Shown here piece by piece: positions 8,059-17,290 of a stretch of DNA of 64,000 nt. Each line of letters starts with the position of its first letter. Within the stretch, counting starts at the first letter, position 1. The notes under the pieces were generated by a model. That model had not been told where the DNA came from. It made no database searches and worked only from the letters and a program-made list of their open reading frames with translations. The DNA comes from a virus, in IMG/VR virus record IMGVR_UViG_3300000318_000002, positions 1-64,000 of that record. One strand, 5' to 3'. The translations under genes and the position numbers were made by a program.

Positions 8059-9661
8059 ATATTATCAGCAGGACGCAATAGATAATTGTTTTAAATACAT
8101 TTGTAAAGCTGAGAACTATGGAAATAACCCTTTAATTGTTCTTCCAACCGGAAGTGGGAAATCGCTTGTTATTGCTAAAATTGCAGAAATGGTTTTATCT
8201 GACAAAAACACCCGCGTTTTAAATTTAGCACACCAGAAAAATTTAATAAATCAAAATTTTGAAGAATATGTCGGTGTTATGGAAGGTCAATTGATTGATG
8301 CTGGTGTTTATTCTGCCGGACTTAATCGCCGAGATACACAAAATAGAATGATCTTTGCGTCTATTCAATCGGTTCATAATAAAGCTTGGCAACTTGGGTG
8401 GTTTGATATTATTCTTGTTGATGAGTGCCATATGATAAATAGCAAAGATGAGGGAACTTTCAGAAGTTTCCTTAATGAAATGAAAAAAATAAATCCTAAA
8501 TGCGTTATTATTGGTCTCAGCGCAACACCGTTCAGAATGAAAGGAGGAATACTTTGTGATGAAGAAAATGAAGAACGATTATTTCATTCTATTTGTCATG
8601 AGACACCGATGCCTGAACTTATGAGCGCAAATCACCCAAAGAATATAGATCATATACAATATTTATGTCCTCTTGTTTCCCCTGGTATTGTTAATTATGC
8701 TGATATCTCAAAAGTTCATACAATGGCAGGTGAATTTAATTTAAAAGAAATGGAAGAAGCTTTCAATCAAGATGCACTTGTAGACCGTGCGGTTCAAGAG
8801 ATTTTAACAAAAGCCATAAATAGAAAAAAGATTTTAGTTTTTTCAGCAGGAATCAAACATGCGCAAACGATATATGATGCTTTTAAACGATATGGTGTTG
8901 ATGCTGGGTTAGTTCATTCTAAAAATGTGGACAGCGACCTTGAACTTGAAAAATTCAAGACAACCGATCTTCGAGTTATGATAAATTGTGATGTACTAAC
9001 AACCGGATACAACCAAAAAAATATTGATTGTATCGCAATGCTCCGATCAACAAAATCAATAGGACTATATGTTCAGATTGCAGGTCGCGGGATAAGAATG
9101 TCTCCTGATAAAAACGATTGCTTGTATCTGGACTTTGGGACGAATATTGAAAGAATGGGACCTATTGATAAAATTGAAATATTTAAAAAGAAAAAAGGCA
9201 GATTTGTTGTAGGCGGTGCGCCGGTTAAAAGATGTCCGAAATGTAATTACATGGTAGCGGTATCTGCTAATATTTGTCCTGATTGCGGATATGAATTTCC
9301 TGAAACTCCTAAACATGAAGATAAGGCTAGTGATGCTGACATATTAAGCACATGGAAAAAACCAGAGACAATAGATGTCCAAAAAATTGTTTATTCAGCG
9401 CATTGGAAAGAAAATGTAATATTTCCTTCTCTTAGAGTTGATTATTATACAGATATCGCAAGTTTTGAATCCGAATGGGTATGTATTGAGCATACAGGGT
9501 TTGCGAAGAATAGAGCGATACAATGGATAAAAAATAGAACAGAAACACCGTTTAAAACGGTACAAGAATTACTTGACAATGAAGATGTTTTAAGAAAGCC
9601 AAAACAAATTATTATAGATAAGAATCAAAAATTTCATAAAATAATTGGATATTTATTTTAA
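8045..9661 (+). CDS. UvsW/RadD-like superfamily 2 helicase with zinc ribbon
   Basis: 538 residues, starting inside the previous gene (14-nt overlap) behind TTGGAG. Motifs: Q-like YYQQDAI, Walker A PTGSGKS, DECH box VDECHM, SATPFR, and motif VI QIAGRGIRMS. A zinc ribbon of two Cys pairs (CPKCNYM, CPDCGYEF) follows the helicase core near residues 397-420, and the last 120 residues look like a DNA-binding tail. RadD/UvsW-type enzymes remodel forks and joint molecules, which fits the recombination set. Confidence 0.85.
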   Translation: MLKLRYYQQDAIDNCFKYICKAENYGNNPLIVLPTGSGKSLVIAKIAEMVLSDKNTRVLNLAHQKNLINQNFEEYVGVMEGQLIDAGVYSAGLNRRDTQNRMIFASIQSVHNKAWQLGWFDIILVDECHMINSKDEGTFRSFLNEMKKINPKCVIIGLSATPFRMKGGILCDEENEERLFHSICHETPMPELMSANHPKNIDHIQYLCPLVSPGIVNYADISKVHTMAGEFNLKEMEEAFNQDALVDRAVQEILTKAINRKKILVFSAGIKHAQTIYDAFKRYGVDAGLVHSKNVDSDLELEKFKTTDLRVMINCDVLTTGYNQKNIDCIAMLRSTKSIGLYVQIAGRGIRMSPDKNDCLYLDFGTNIERMGPIDKIEIFKKKKGRFVVGGAPVKRCPKCNYMVAVSANICPDCGYEFPETPKHEDKASDADILSTWKKPETIDVQKIVYSAHWKENVIFPSLRVDYYTDIASFESEWVCIEHTGFAKNRAIQWIKNRTETPFKTVQELLDNEDVLRKPKQIIIDKNQKFHKIIGYLF

Positions 9662-9668
9662 TAAAACT

Positions 9669-9697
9669 TGACAAGACAAATTGCTTAAACAAAATAG
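9669..9697 (+). promoter_or_regulatory. Weak promoter candidate
   Basis: TTGACA at 9669-9674 followed after 17 nt by AAAATA, a poor -10. It lies between the helicase stop and the gene at 9703, suggesting an internal promoter. Confidence 0.35.
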
Positions 9698-9702
9698 GGT
9701 GT

Positions 9703-9996
9703 ATGAAAAACATTAAACGAAAAAACGGTATTGTTAAATATCAATCAACAACATTAAAACTTTCTGATAGAGTATTATTGGATTTAGACAAATATGAGAA
9801 CCAATCATATTTTATTGAACTACAAATGCTCCAGAATGAAAAATTATGGATAAATAAAACCTTTATTCGTCACAAAAGACGATCTTTCCCAATAAAAAGA
9901 ACATTCACGTTTACAAATGAATTTAAAACAAAATTAAAAAAAACAGGGAACATGAGTTCTGCCGTTGATACCGTATTAAATACAATTCTCAAATAA
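9703..9996 (+). CDS. Hypothetical basic protein (97 aa)
   Basis: Basic protein with LKLSDRVLLDLDKYENQ near residue 20 and a Lys/Arg-rich centre (HKRRSFPIKRTFTF). The beginning is reminiscent of small DNA-binding regulators but no family is recognised. It lies between the helicase and primase genes, with its own TTGACA box upstream. Confidence 0.5.
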   Translation: MKNIKRKNGIVKYQSTTLKLSDRVLLDLDKYENQSYFIELQMLQNEKLWINKTFIRHKRRSFPIKRTFTFTNEFKTKLKKTGNMSSAVDTVLNTILK

Positions 9997-10024
9997 TTTC
10001 AAAATTTGGAAAAGAGAACCCCCA

Positions 10025-12295
10025 ATGCACGAATATGTTGAAAAATATGCGAATCAAGGTTTTAAAATATTTCCATGTAACATGGATAAAACACCCGCGA
10101 CAAGTAATGGCTTTTATGCGGCAGTAAATGATTATAATATCCTTTCCCGTCAATTTTATAAACCTGAAATATTGATAGGATTCCCAACGGGGAATACTAA
10201 TGGGATTGTAGTTATTGATTTTGATATAAATAAAGAAATTATCGGAACACGAAAAAAAGATTTAAATGGAAAACCGATTATTGGTTCTGGAGAAATCGAT
10301 CAAAGATCCGTTGACGATTTAATTGAAGAATTAAAAAATATTTCACCGGATAAACAATTTGATATAAATACATTTACTGTAGAGACACCAAGCGGAGGAC
10401 GACATTTATATTTTAAAACTGAAAATACAAAACTCAATTCCTCATCACGATCTTTTTTAAAATCGTTGCCTGTTGATATCCGAGCAAATGGCGGATACGT
10501 GGTTGCTCCAGACGGAAAAAAATATATTATTTATGATGATGTCGATAATCTTGAAATTGAAAATATAAAGAATCGTTGTTTGCTTCTTCCGGAATGGATA
10601 GAAAATTATGCAAAGCCTAATGAACATAGCGCAGTTACACAAGATGCTTGCGGTTCTGAATTATTACCGGCAACAGAGATAAGAGAATTACGTTCCGCAT
10701 TATGTTACATTGATGCAGATGAGCGGGACACATGGATTCAAGTAGGTCTTGCGCTCAAAAGCACAATGACCGGCGATCAGGCAAAGGGGATATGGACTGA
10801 ATGGAGTATGAAGTCCGACAAATTTGATTCTGCGATGAATGAAAAAACATGGAAGGGGTTAAAACCTCATGATATTTCTATCGCGTCCATTTTCCATCTC
10901 GCTAAACAAAAGGGATGGACAACAACCTATACAGATGCAGATAATATTCAAGCAACAGCTGAAAGACCTATTATTGTTAAATCTGGAGACGCACCGACAA
11001 TAATAAAATCTGCAAAGTTTCTTTCAAAACCATTATTCCCGAAATCATTATTGCGTCCTCCTGGGTTTTTGGGCGAATTAACTGATTATATGAATATCAA
11101 CGCAATCAAAGATCAGCCTATTTTGCATGTCGGCGCGGCATTTGCGCTTGCCGGAGCATTGATGGGTAGAAAATATGAAACAGATACAGAAATACGAACA
11201 AATCTTTATATAATCGGACTTGGTGAATCAGGATGCGGTAAAGAAACTGCAAGATCATGTATAAAAAAAATACTTAACTCATCCGCTAAACGAGGTGTTC
11301 CGGAAATGGGAAGAGTAGAAGAGATTGCTTCAGATACTGCTATTTACAATTCATTAAATGAAAATTTAAGTCAGATTTTTTTGATAGATGAGATTGGGAG
11401 ACTATTGCAAATGACGCGAAGTGCTTCAAAATCCCCGCATTTATTTGGTATTCCAAGTGTACTTTTAAAATTATATGCTTCCAGTAATTCCATGATGGCG
11501 GCTAAAAGCTATGCTGATACAAAAAAGAATTATGTGTTAAATAATCCTCATTTGTGTATTTATGGATCAGCAACGCAAGATCAATTTTATAGTTCGTTGA
11601 CTGTTGATAATATTTCAGATGGTCTTATTTCTCGAATGCTCATTTTTGAATCTGAAGAAAGAGATCCTATGGAAAAGTTTGGATTAAAGAAAACAAGACC
11701 TTCAATAGATTTAATAAAAAAAGTAGATCATTTATATGGTAAACCTACAAACCAATATCCAGAAGGTAACGCTGATGGAATAGAAACGGTGAGACCTCTG
11801 ATCGTTGATTATACTGAAGATGCTGAGAATCTTGCCAGAAAATATAGCATAGAGATGCACGGAAGAAGAGCAAAACTTGGTGATGATGACAAAGCGAGCG
11901 CAGTTTTTAACCGCGCAGCTCTTACTGTTAGGAAACTTGCTCTTATTTGTGCAATCGCAGATGATGTTTATAATGATCAACCAATAATAAAAGCCGATCA
12001 TGTGGATTATGCGATACAATTAACAAATTATCTTATGGATAACATGTATTATGCCGTTGAAAAAAATCTTGCGGAATCGGAATACGAACAGAGCCTGAAA
12101 AGAATTTATAATCTTATAGCACAAACAGGAACAATGTCAATGTCTCAAATTACGCGGAGAAGTCAGAACCTTACAAGTAAAACAAGAAATGATATTTTAC
12201 ACGCGCTTGTAGAATCAGAAAAAGTTCAGGAAGTATTTGAAGTAAGTGCAACAAAAAGCAAAAAAGTATATCGTATTTTTCAGGAGGATAAATGA
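10025..12295 (+). CDS. Primase-polymerase with DUF3987 helicase-like domain
   Basis: 756 residues. The N-terminal 200 residues match bifunctional primase/polymerase proteins: GFKIFPC, IVVIDFDIN (catalytic acidic pair), TPSGGRHLYF, and DIRANGGYVVAPD. A PriCT-type helical linker follows (ALCYIDADERDTWIQVGLAL, about residue 225). The C-terminal half has Walker A GLGESGCGKET (about residue 400) and IFLIDEIGRLL, as in DUF3987 replication proteins. It ends with a winged-helix-like tail. It should synthesise primers and unwind DNA; no separate DNA polymerase is seen in the window. The stop overlaps the methyltransferase start (ATGA). Confidence 0.85.
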   Translation: MHEYVEKYANQGFKIFPCNMDKTPATSNGFYAAVNDYNILSRQFYKPEILIGFPTGNTNGIVVIDFDINKEIIGTRKKDLNGKPIIGSGEIDQRSVDDLIEELKNISPDKQFDINTFTVETPSGGRHLYFKTENTKLNSSSRSFLKSLPVDIRANGGYVVAPDGKKYIIYDDVDNLEIENIKNRCLLLPEWIENYAKPNEHSAVTQDACGSELLPATEIRELRSALCYIDADERDTWIQVGLALKSTMTGDQAKGIWTEWSMKSDKFDSAMNEKTWKGLKPHDISIASIFHLAKQKGWTTTYTDADNIQATAERPIIVKSGDAPTIIKSAKFLSKPLFPKSLLRPPGFLGELTDYMNINAIKDQPILHVGAAFALAGALMGRKYETDTEIRTNLYIIGLGESGCGKETARSCIKKILNSSAKRGVPEMGRVEEIASDTAIYNSLNENLSQIFLIDEIGRLLQMTRSASKSPHLFGIPSVLLKLYASSNSMMAAKSYADTKKNYVLNNPHLCIYGSATQDQFYSSLTVDNISDGLISRMLIFESEERDPMEKFGLKKTRPSIDLIKKVDHLYGKPTNQYPEGNADGIETVRPLIVDYTEDAENLARKYSIEMHGRRAKLGDDDKASAVFNRAALTVRKLALICAIADDVYNDQPIIKADHVDYAIQLTNYLMDNMYYAVEKNLAESEYEQSLKRIYNLIAQTGTMSMSQITRRSQNLTSKTRNDILHALVESEKVQEVFEVSATKSKKVYRIFQEDK

Positions 12296-13098
12296 AAAAC
12301 AAAAAAATAGAAAATAAAGAAATACATAAAAATTATAAGAAAAAATTATCTTGTGAACTTTTTAGAGATCATTATCAAAATTTTAAAAAATATAATATTC
12401 CAAAAGCGCAATTAGTAATTGCCGATATTCCATATAATGTTGGAATAAATGCGTTTGCGTCTAATCCATCATGGTATACCGATGGTGATAACAAAAAAGG
12501 CGAAAGTGAATTAGCTGGAAAGCAATTTTTTGATACTGATAAAGATTTTAATGTTAATGAATTTTTTCATTTTTGTTCTAAGTTAATTATTGATGAACCA
12601 AAAGAAAAAGGCAAGGCTGGATGTATGATCATTTTTTGTGAATTTGAACAACAATTTTCTTTAATTGAAATTGCTAAAAAATATGGATTTATGAATTATA
12701 TTAATCTTGTATTTAGAAAAAATTTTTCAGCACAAGTATTAAAGGCAAACATGAAAATAGTGGGGAACTGTGAATATGGTATGATTTTTTATAGAGATAA
12801 ACTCCCAAAATTTAACAATAATGGTAAAATGATTTTTAATTGTATGGAATGGTTAAAAGACACGAAATCGGAAAAAATTCATCCAACACAGAAGCCGATA
12901 AGTGTATTAAGCAACTTAATTTCAATATTTACCGATGAGGGCGATGTTGTAATAGATCCTGTAGCTGGTAGTGGTAGCACTTTACTCGCTGCTAATGATC
13001 TAAAAAGAAATACATATGGTTTTGAAATTAAAAAGAAATTTTTTAATGATGCAAAAAAACATATCGAAAAATTTAAAGAACAAGGAGTATTATTTTGA
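12292..13098 (+). CDS. DNA (adenine-N6 or cytosine-N4) methyltransferase
   Basis: 268 residues. Catalytic motif IV appears as IADIPYNVG (DPPY-like, with Ile in place of the first Pro) near residue 45. Motif I, VVIDPVAGSGST, lies near the C-terminus, preceded by HPTQKPISVL. This is the beta-class order. No restriction partner is nearby, so it is an orphan methylase that probably protects phage DNA or marks it for regulation. SD AGGAGG is strong and the start overlaps the primase stop. Target sequence unknown. Confidence 0.82.
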   Translation: MKNKKIENKEIHKNYKKKLSCELFRDHYQNFKKYNIPKAQLVIADIPYNVGINAFASNPSWYTDGDNKKGESELAGKQFFDTDKDFNVNEFFHFCSKLIIDEPKEKGKAGCMIIFCEFEQQFSLIEIAKKYGFMNYINLVFRKNFSAQVLKANMKIVGNCEYGMIFYRDKLPKFNNNGKMIFNCMEWLKDTKSEKIHPTQKPISVLSNLISIFTDEGDVVIDPVAGSGSTLLAANDLKRNTYGFEIKKKFFNDAKKHIEKFKEQGVLF

Positions 13099-13667
13099 AA
13101 CAAATATGGATTGATACTGAAACAACAGGAACAGATCCTAAAAAAGATTCTATTATCGAACTCGCCGCCGTTTTTATTGATGGAGAGATAAAAGATACAT
13201 TCCACCAGTATTGTATCCCTAGTAATAAACCTGAAGACTTTGACGAAGTTTCTAAAAGAAGTCATGGGCTTACATGGGAATTTTTAGAAGAACGTGGTAT
13301 TGCTGAATTTGAGTTGTACTCAACATTCTTAAATTCTTTTTTGCTAAAATATATTGATAAATTTGATAAAAAAGACAAAGCTATTTTTTGCGGTTATAAT
13401 TCAAATTTTGATTCTGATTTTATCAGAGAATTGTTTTCAACTTGTGGGAATAATTTTTATGGGAGCTTTTTTGTATCAATGCCATATGATGTCCGGACAA
13501 AAGTTGCGGAATGTCTTATGTATGATAAAATTCCAATGCTTGTCAATTATAAACTTGAAACGGTTTGTGATTATTTTGATATAGATTTTAAAGCTCATTC
13601 GGCAATTGAAGATATTAATGCCACAATAAAAGTTGATAAAAAAATAAAAAAATTGTTGACAGAATAG
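13095..13667 (+). CDS. DnaQ-like 3'-5' exonuclease
   Basis: 190 residues with all DEDDh landmarks: Exo I WIDTETTGTD (residue 5 onward), Exo II GYNSNFDSDFI (middle), Exo III HSAIEDINAT (near the end). It starts inside the methyltransferase stop (ATTTTGA overlap). It may proofread, or degrade primers or host nucleic acid. A free-standing epsilon-like exonuclease next to a prim-pol suggests proofreading, but that is inference. Confidence 0.82.
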   Translation: MKQIWIDTETTGTDPKKDSIIELAAVFIDGEIKDTFHQYCIPSNKPEDFDEVSKRSHGLTWEFLEERGIAEFELYSTFLNSFLLKYIDKFDKKDKAIFCGYNSNFDSDFIRELFSTCGNNFYGSFFVSMPYDVRTKVAECLMYDKIPMLVNYKLETVCDYFDIDFKAHSAIEDINATIKVDKKIKKLLTE

Positions 13668-13690
13668 ATGGATAAATAAATTGTCTTGTT
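13656..13690 (+). promoter_or_regulatory. Promoter-like box of the AAAAATTGTTGACA family
   Basis: TTGACA at 13656-13661 is preceded by AAAAATTG and followed by GAATAGA, as at 38051. The downstream leader has AAAAGAGAGG before the ATG, as at 37635 and 38111. The -10 is poor (AATTGT). It lies inside the end of the exonuclease gene. Confidence 0.4.
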
Positions 13691-13705
13691 AAAAGAGAGG
13701 ATAGT

Positions 13706-15511
13706 ATGAGAACAGAATTGATAAGATATGCGAATGGATTTAATGCGAAAGAAGACGTTTTGATATGGATAGAACGACGGGTATCTGATGATGTAGATAT
13801 GTCGGAAGCGGAGCATGTTATTGATTATTTGTGTTCGGACAAAAGACCGGCACGGTTGTCAAGGGCTACATATGAGCAGATGAAGAGCAATGCGGATAAA
13901 TGGAACAAGACGTTACAGAAAAAAGGGAATAAGATATCTGAAACAGAACTTGATACAAAGACTGTTTTAGATTTTGGGGATGGGTTTAAGTTTGTGAAGT
14001 TGGTTTCAAAATCTGCATATGAACGTGAAGGATTTTTGATGAGTCATTGCGTAGCGTCTTATTTTGGTAGAGACGTTGAGATATTTTCTCTTCGGGATAA
14101 AGAGAATAGTCCGCATTGTACTATTGAGAAAGACGTGCAGATTAAGGGTAAAGGGAATGGGGATATTCATCCGAATTATATTGATTACGTGGTCAGATTT
14201 TTGGAATTTACCGGTATGAATGTTCGTGATTCGGAGATGGAGCATTTGGGATATCGGAGAGAAATGTTCCCAAAATATTGTTTGAATAAATTGTACAGAG
14301 AGAAATATATAAGGGATAATGAAGAAAGTAAATATAGTGATGAGATAATAATATTTGATAATTTTGAAGAACTTAAAAAATACAAGGGAAACAAAATAAA
14401 AGGGTATTCAGGTTCTCTTTATCTCAGAAATACAGCAATAACATCATTGCCAGACAATATGAGTGTTGGGGGTTATCTTGATCTCAGAAATACAGCAATA
14501 ACATCATTGCCAGACAATATGAGTTTTGGGGGTGATCTTTATCTCAGTAATACAGCAATAACATCATTGCCAGACAATATGAGTGTTGGGGGTTCTCTTG
14601 ATCTCAGAAATACAGCAATAACGTCATTGCCAGACAATATGAGTGTTGGGGGTTATCTTGATCTCAGCGGAACATCGATAACAACATTGCCAGACAATAT
14701 GAGTGTTGGGGGTTATCTTGATCTCAGCGGAACATCGATAACAACATTGCCAGACAATATGAGTTTTGGGGGTGATCTTTATCTCAGAAATACAGCAATA
14801 ACGTCATTGCCAGACAATTTGAGTGTTGGGGGTTCTCTTGATCTCAGCGGAACATCGATAACAACATTGCCAGACAATATGAGTGTTGGGGGTTCTCTTG
14901 ATCTCAGAAATACAGCAATAACGTCATTGCCAGACAATTTGAGTGTTGGGGGTTATCTTGATCTCAGCGGAACATCAATAACGTCATTGCCAGACAATAT
15001 GAGTGTTGGGGGTGATCTTGATCTCAGAAATACAGCAATAACATCATTGCCAGACAATATGAGGGTTGGGGGTTCTCTTTATCTCAGAAATACAGCAATA
15101 AAGTCATTGCCAGACAATATGAGTTTTGGGGGTGATCTTTATCTCAGAAATACAGCAATAACGTCATTGCCAGACAATTTGAGTGTTGGGGGTTATCTTG
15201 ATCTCAGCGGAACATCAATAACGTCATTGCCAGACAATTTGAGTGTTGGGGGTTATCTTGATCTCAGAAATACAGCAATAAAGTCATTGCCAGACAATAT
15301 GAGTGTTGGGGGTTATCTTTATCTCAGAAATACAGCAATAAAGTCATTGCCAGACAATATGAGTGTTGGGGGTTCTCTTGATCTCAGAAATACAGCAATA
15401 ACATCATTGCCAGACAATATGAGTGTTGGGGGTGATCTTTATCTCAGCAGAACACAGAGAACTAAAGACCAAACAAAAAATATAAAAGTAAACGGCAATA
15501 TCTATTTCTAA
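13706..15511 (+). CDS. PcfJ-like domain fused to leucine-rich-repeat-like solenoid
   Basis: 601 residues. The first 230 residues contain GFLMSHCVASYFG, then IFSLRDKENSPHCTIE and IKGKGNGDI, a pattern of PcfJ-like proteins (Cys-containing HCV motif, SLRD, KGKGN). From about residue 233 there is a solenoid of 20-residue repeats, each of the type GGYLDLRNTAITSLPDNMSV, ending with a short charged cap. The solenoid is coded by 17 units of exactly 60 bp that are nearly identical in DNA. PcfJ-like/LRR fusions occur in phages and plasmids with unknown role; protein-protein recognition is likely. SD GAGAGG decides the start. Confidence 0.7.
   Translation: MRTELIRYANGFNAKEDVLIWIERRVSDDVDMSEAEHVIDYLCSDKRPARLSRATYEQMKSNADKWNKTLQKKGNKISETELDTKTVLDFGDGFKFVKLVSKSAYEREGFLMSHCVASYFGRDVEIFSLRDKENSPHCTIEKDVQIKGKGNGDIHPNYIDYVVRFLEFTGMNVRDSEMEHLGYRREMFPKYCLNKLYREKYIRDNEESKYSDEIIIFDNFEELKKYKGNKIKGYSGSLYLRNTAITSLPDNMSVGGYLDLRNTAITSLPDNMSFGGDLYLSNTAITSLPDNMSVGGSLDLRNTAITSLPDNMSVGGYLDLSGTSITTLPDNMSVGGYLDLSGTSITTLPDNMSFGGDLYLRNTAITSLPDNLSVGGSLDLSGTSITTLPDNMSVGGSLDLRNTAITSLPDNLSVGGYLDLSGTSITSLPDNMSVGGDLDLRNTAITSLPDNMRVGGSLYLRNTAIKSLPDNMSFGGDLYLRNTAITSLPDNLSVGGYLDLSGTSITSLPDNLSVGGYLDLRNTAIKSLPDNMSVGGYLYLRNTAIKSLPDNMSVGGSLDLRNTAITSLPDNMSVGGDLYLSRTQRTKDQTKNIKVNGNIYF
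14401..15460 (+). repeat. 60-bp tandem repeat array coding the LRR-like solenoid
   Basis: Seventeen full units of exactly 60 bp plus a partial eighteenth. Each unit ends in CATTGCCAGACAAT plus ATGAG or TTGAG and continues TTGGGGGT. Differences concentrate in a few positions: NTAITS versus GTSITT or GTSITS, and Y/D/S after GG. The low divergence at silent sites indicates recent amplification or gene conversion. Confidence 0.95.
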
Positions 15512-15526
15512 TTTAAAGGTGGGCAT

Positions 15527-16027
15527 ATGTTTTCTTTATTTAAAAAAACAGATGAAACAATACGATTACAATCATATAATTCAGGATTTAAAGAATGTGA
15601 ACATATAATGCGTATAGAAATGAATAATTTCCGGAAAGAATTTAATGATGAAAAATTAAAACTTAGATCTGAACACGAAAAAGCACTAAAAGAAGAACGG
15701 AAGCGCGTCGAAAATAATCTTGGTAATAAAATTGCAGAACAATTTTCAGAAATCTCCGATCTTAAATTCCAACTTTCAAAATCGCGTAAAGGATGGCATA
15801 TTTTTCAAGACTTTATTCCTCAGGTCATGGATATTGCGCATAAAGTAAAATCTCAAGCGATGAGCGATTTAAGTAAAGCTTCTGAAAAATTAAGCAGCAC
15901 AGATGCTGTACTTTACAATATTGAACATATTGGATCGCGTATCGAAAAAATGAAACCAAAAGTTGATAAACTTATAGGGTTTGATGAAGATGAAATAATA
16001 AAAAATAATAAGGAAGGTGTGAAATGA
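15527..16027 (+). CDS. Coiled-coil protein (166 aa)
   Basis: SD AAAGGTGG. Long charged heptads at about residues 30-90 (FRKEFNDEKLKLRSEHEKAL). No membrane segment and no catalytic motif. The stop overlaps the next gene (ATGA), which is a single-pass membrane protein with its own coiled coil, so the two may interact. Function unknown. Confidence 0.6.
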   Translation: MFSLFKKTDETIRLQSYNSGFKECEHIMRIEMNNFRKEFNDEKLKLRSEHEKALKEERKRVENNLGNKIAEQFSEISDLKFQLSKSRKGWHIFQDFIPQVMDIAHKVKSQAMSDLSKASEKLSSTDAVLYNIEHIGSRIEKMKPKVDKLIGFDEDEIIKNNKEGVK

Positions 16028-16374
16028 ACGAAGATAGAAAAACAACGCCATTACTGGGAAAAGAAGTATCTGAAATGTTTAAAATTCCCGAACCATATTC
16101 TGATAAAGAACTAAATTGTTTTGAAACAAAAGCGTATCCTTTTAAATCAAAACCAATGCCTATTTCCCCTGACTATATAAAAATAAGAAAAATCCATCTT
16201 GTTTTTATCGGTATTGGTTTTTTAATAATTTTAGGGATTCTTATCAATATAGCAATCTCCTTGCATGAAATAAGATCCGAGCAATCACATATTAGATCAG
16301 ATATCTCGGATATCCACAGCGTCACCGAAGATATTGGCAGAACAATTCAAATAACGGAAGGAACTATAAAATGA
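16024..16374 (+). CDS. Single-pass membrane protein (116 aa)
   Basis: One hydrophobic helix around residues 58-78 (LVFIGIGFLIILGILINIA) separates a polar N-terminus from a heptad-like tail (IRSDISDIHSVTEDIGRTIQ). Topology unknown. Overlaps both neighbours by ATGA. It could be a superinfection-exclusion or membrane-anchor protein, but nothing specific is seen. Confidence 0.55.
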   Translation: MNEDRKTTPLLGKEVSEMFKIPEPYSDKELNCFETKAYPFKSKPMPISPDYIKIRKIHLVFIGIGFLIILGILINIAISLHEIRSEQSHIRSDISDIHSVTEDIGRTIQITEGTIK

Positions 16375-16946
16375 AAACAAATATTATGATTGATATTGAG
16401 ACTTTAAGTGTAAATTCAAATGCTCTTATCTTATCTATTGGAGCTTGTGAATTTTCAAAAACAATTGGCATTGGCGATACTTTTTACAAAACTATTAACA
16501 TGGAATCATCTTTACGCCATGGTTTTAAAATTGATGGTAAAACAATTGAATGGTGGTTAAAACAAACAAATGAAGCAAAAAAAGATTTATTTGATAGTAA
16601 CAGTTTTACAATAAAACAAGTGTTAATTTATTTTTCTGATTGGTTAAATTGCTATAATGATGTAAAAAATATTAATATTTGGGGTAATGGATCTGATTTT
16701 GATAATGCAATTTTAAAAAACGCATATGAGCGTATGGATATATCTATTCCGTGGGATTATAGAAATAACCGATGCTTTAGAACATTAAAATCTCTATTTC
16801 CTAACATTGAAAAACCTAAAACAAACAATCATCACAATGCTTTAGGTGATGCTATGTGGCAGGCAAAATATGCTATTAATGTGTGGGAAGAATACGAAAT
16901 GAAAGTCGCTTCAGGGGAAATGACGTTCCCTTCATTTTTTGAATAA
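16371..16946 (+). CDS. RNase T/Rv2179c-like 3'-5' exonuclease
   Basis: 191 residues, DEDD type: MIDIETLSVNSNALILSIGA at the N-terminus, GFKIDGKTIEWWLKQ, INIWGNGSDFDNAILKNAY (Exo II), and HHNALGDAMWQAKYA (Exo III) near the end. This matches the phage family related to the Rv2179c exoribonuclease domain. It may trim RNA or single-stranded DNA. It is the second DEDD exonuclease in this operon and is not a close copy of the one at 13095. Confidence 0.78.
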   Translation: MKTNIMIDIETLSVNSNALILSIGACEFSKTIGIGDTFYKTINMESSLRHGFKIDGKTIEWWLKQTNEAKKDLFDSNSFTIKQVLIYFSDWLNCYNDVKNINIWGNGSDFDNAILKNAYERMDISIPWDYRNNRCFRTLKSLFPNIEKPKTNNHHNALGDAMWQAKYAINVWEEYEMKVASGEMTFPSFFE

Positions 16947-16957
16947 GGAACTATAAA

Positions 16958-17290
16958 ATGAATATTGAATCAAAAAAAATACAAGATAATGCTTTTTACG
17001 AAGTTAGAGTTGAACGATCCCGTCAAGAAGAACTATGGAAAGAACAGAATCATAGTCCGGAATACTGGCTATCTATACTAGGTAAAGAGTTTGGAGAAGT
17101 TTGTAAAGCAGTTTGTGAAAAAAATTATGGCATCGGTACAAAAGGGAATTACAGAGAAGAGCTTACTCATGTTGCGGCGATTGCTATTCAAATGATTGAA
17201 TGTTTTGACCGGAAGCAAATCGCCATAGAAAAATGTATAAATAATATGGCTTTTGAAAATGATAAAAAAAAATATAATGAGGCTAAATAA
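16958..17290 (+). CDS. MazG-like nucleotide pyrophosphohydrolase
   Basis: 110 residues with RVERSRQEELWKEQNH, then LGKEFGEVCKAVCE (the metal-binding ExxE region) and YREELTHVAAIAIQMIECFD. This pattern is common in phage MazG-type proteins that act on all-alpha NTP pyrophosphohydrolase folds. It may cleanse dNTPs or lower (p)ppGpp; the substrate is inferred. SD AAGGAAC. The stop shares its last A with the next ATG. Confidence 0.62.
   Translation: MNIESKKIQDNAFYEVRVERSRQEELWKEQNHSPEYWLSILGKEFGEVCKAVCEKNYGIGTKGNYREELTHVAAIAIQMIECFDRKQIAIEKCINNMAFENDKKKYNEAK

Noticed and set aside
14401-15460. CRISPR array
   Set aside because: Units are contiguous 60-mers without spacers and encode a continuous protein.
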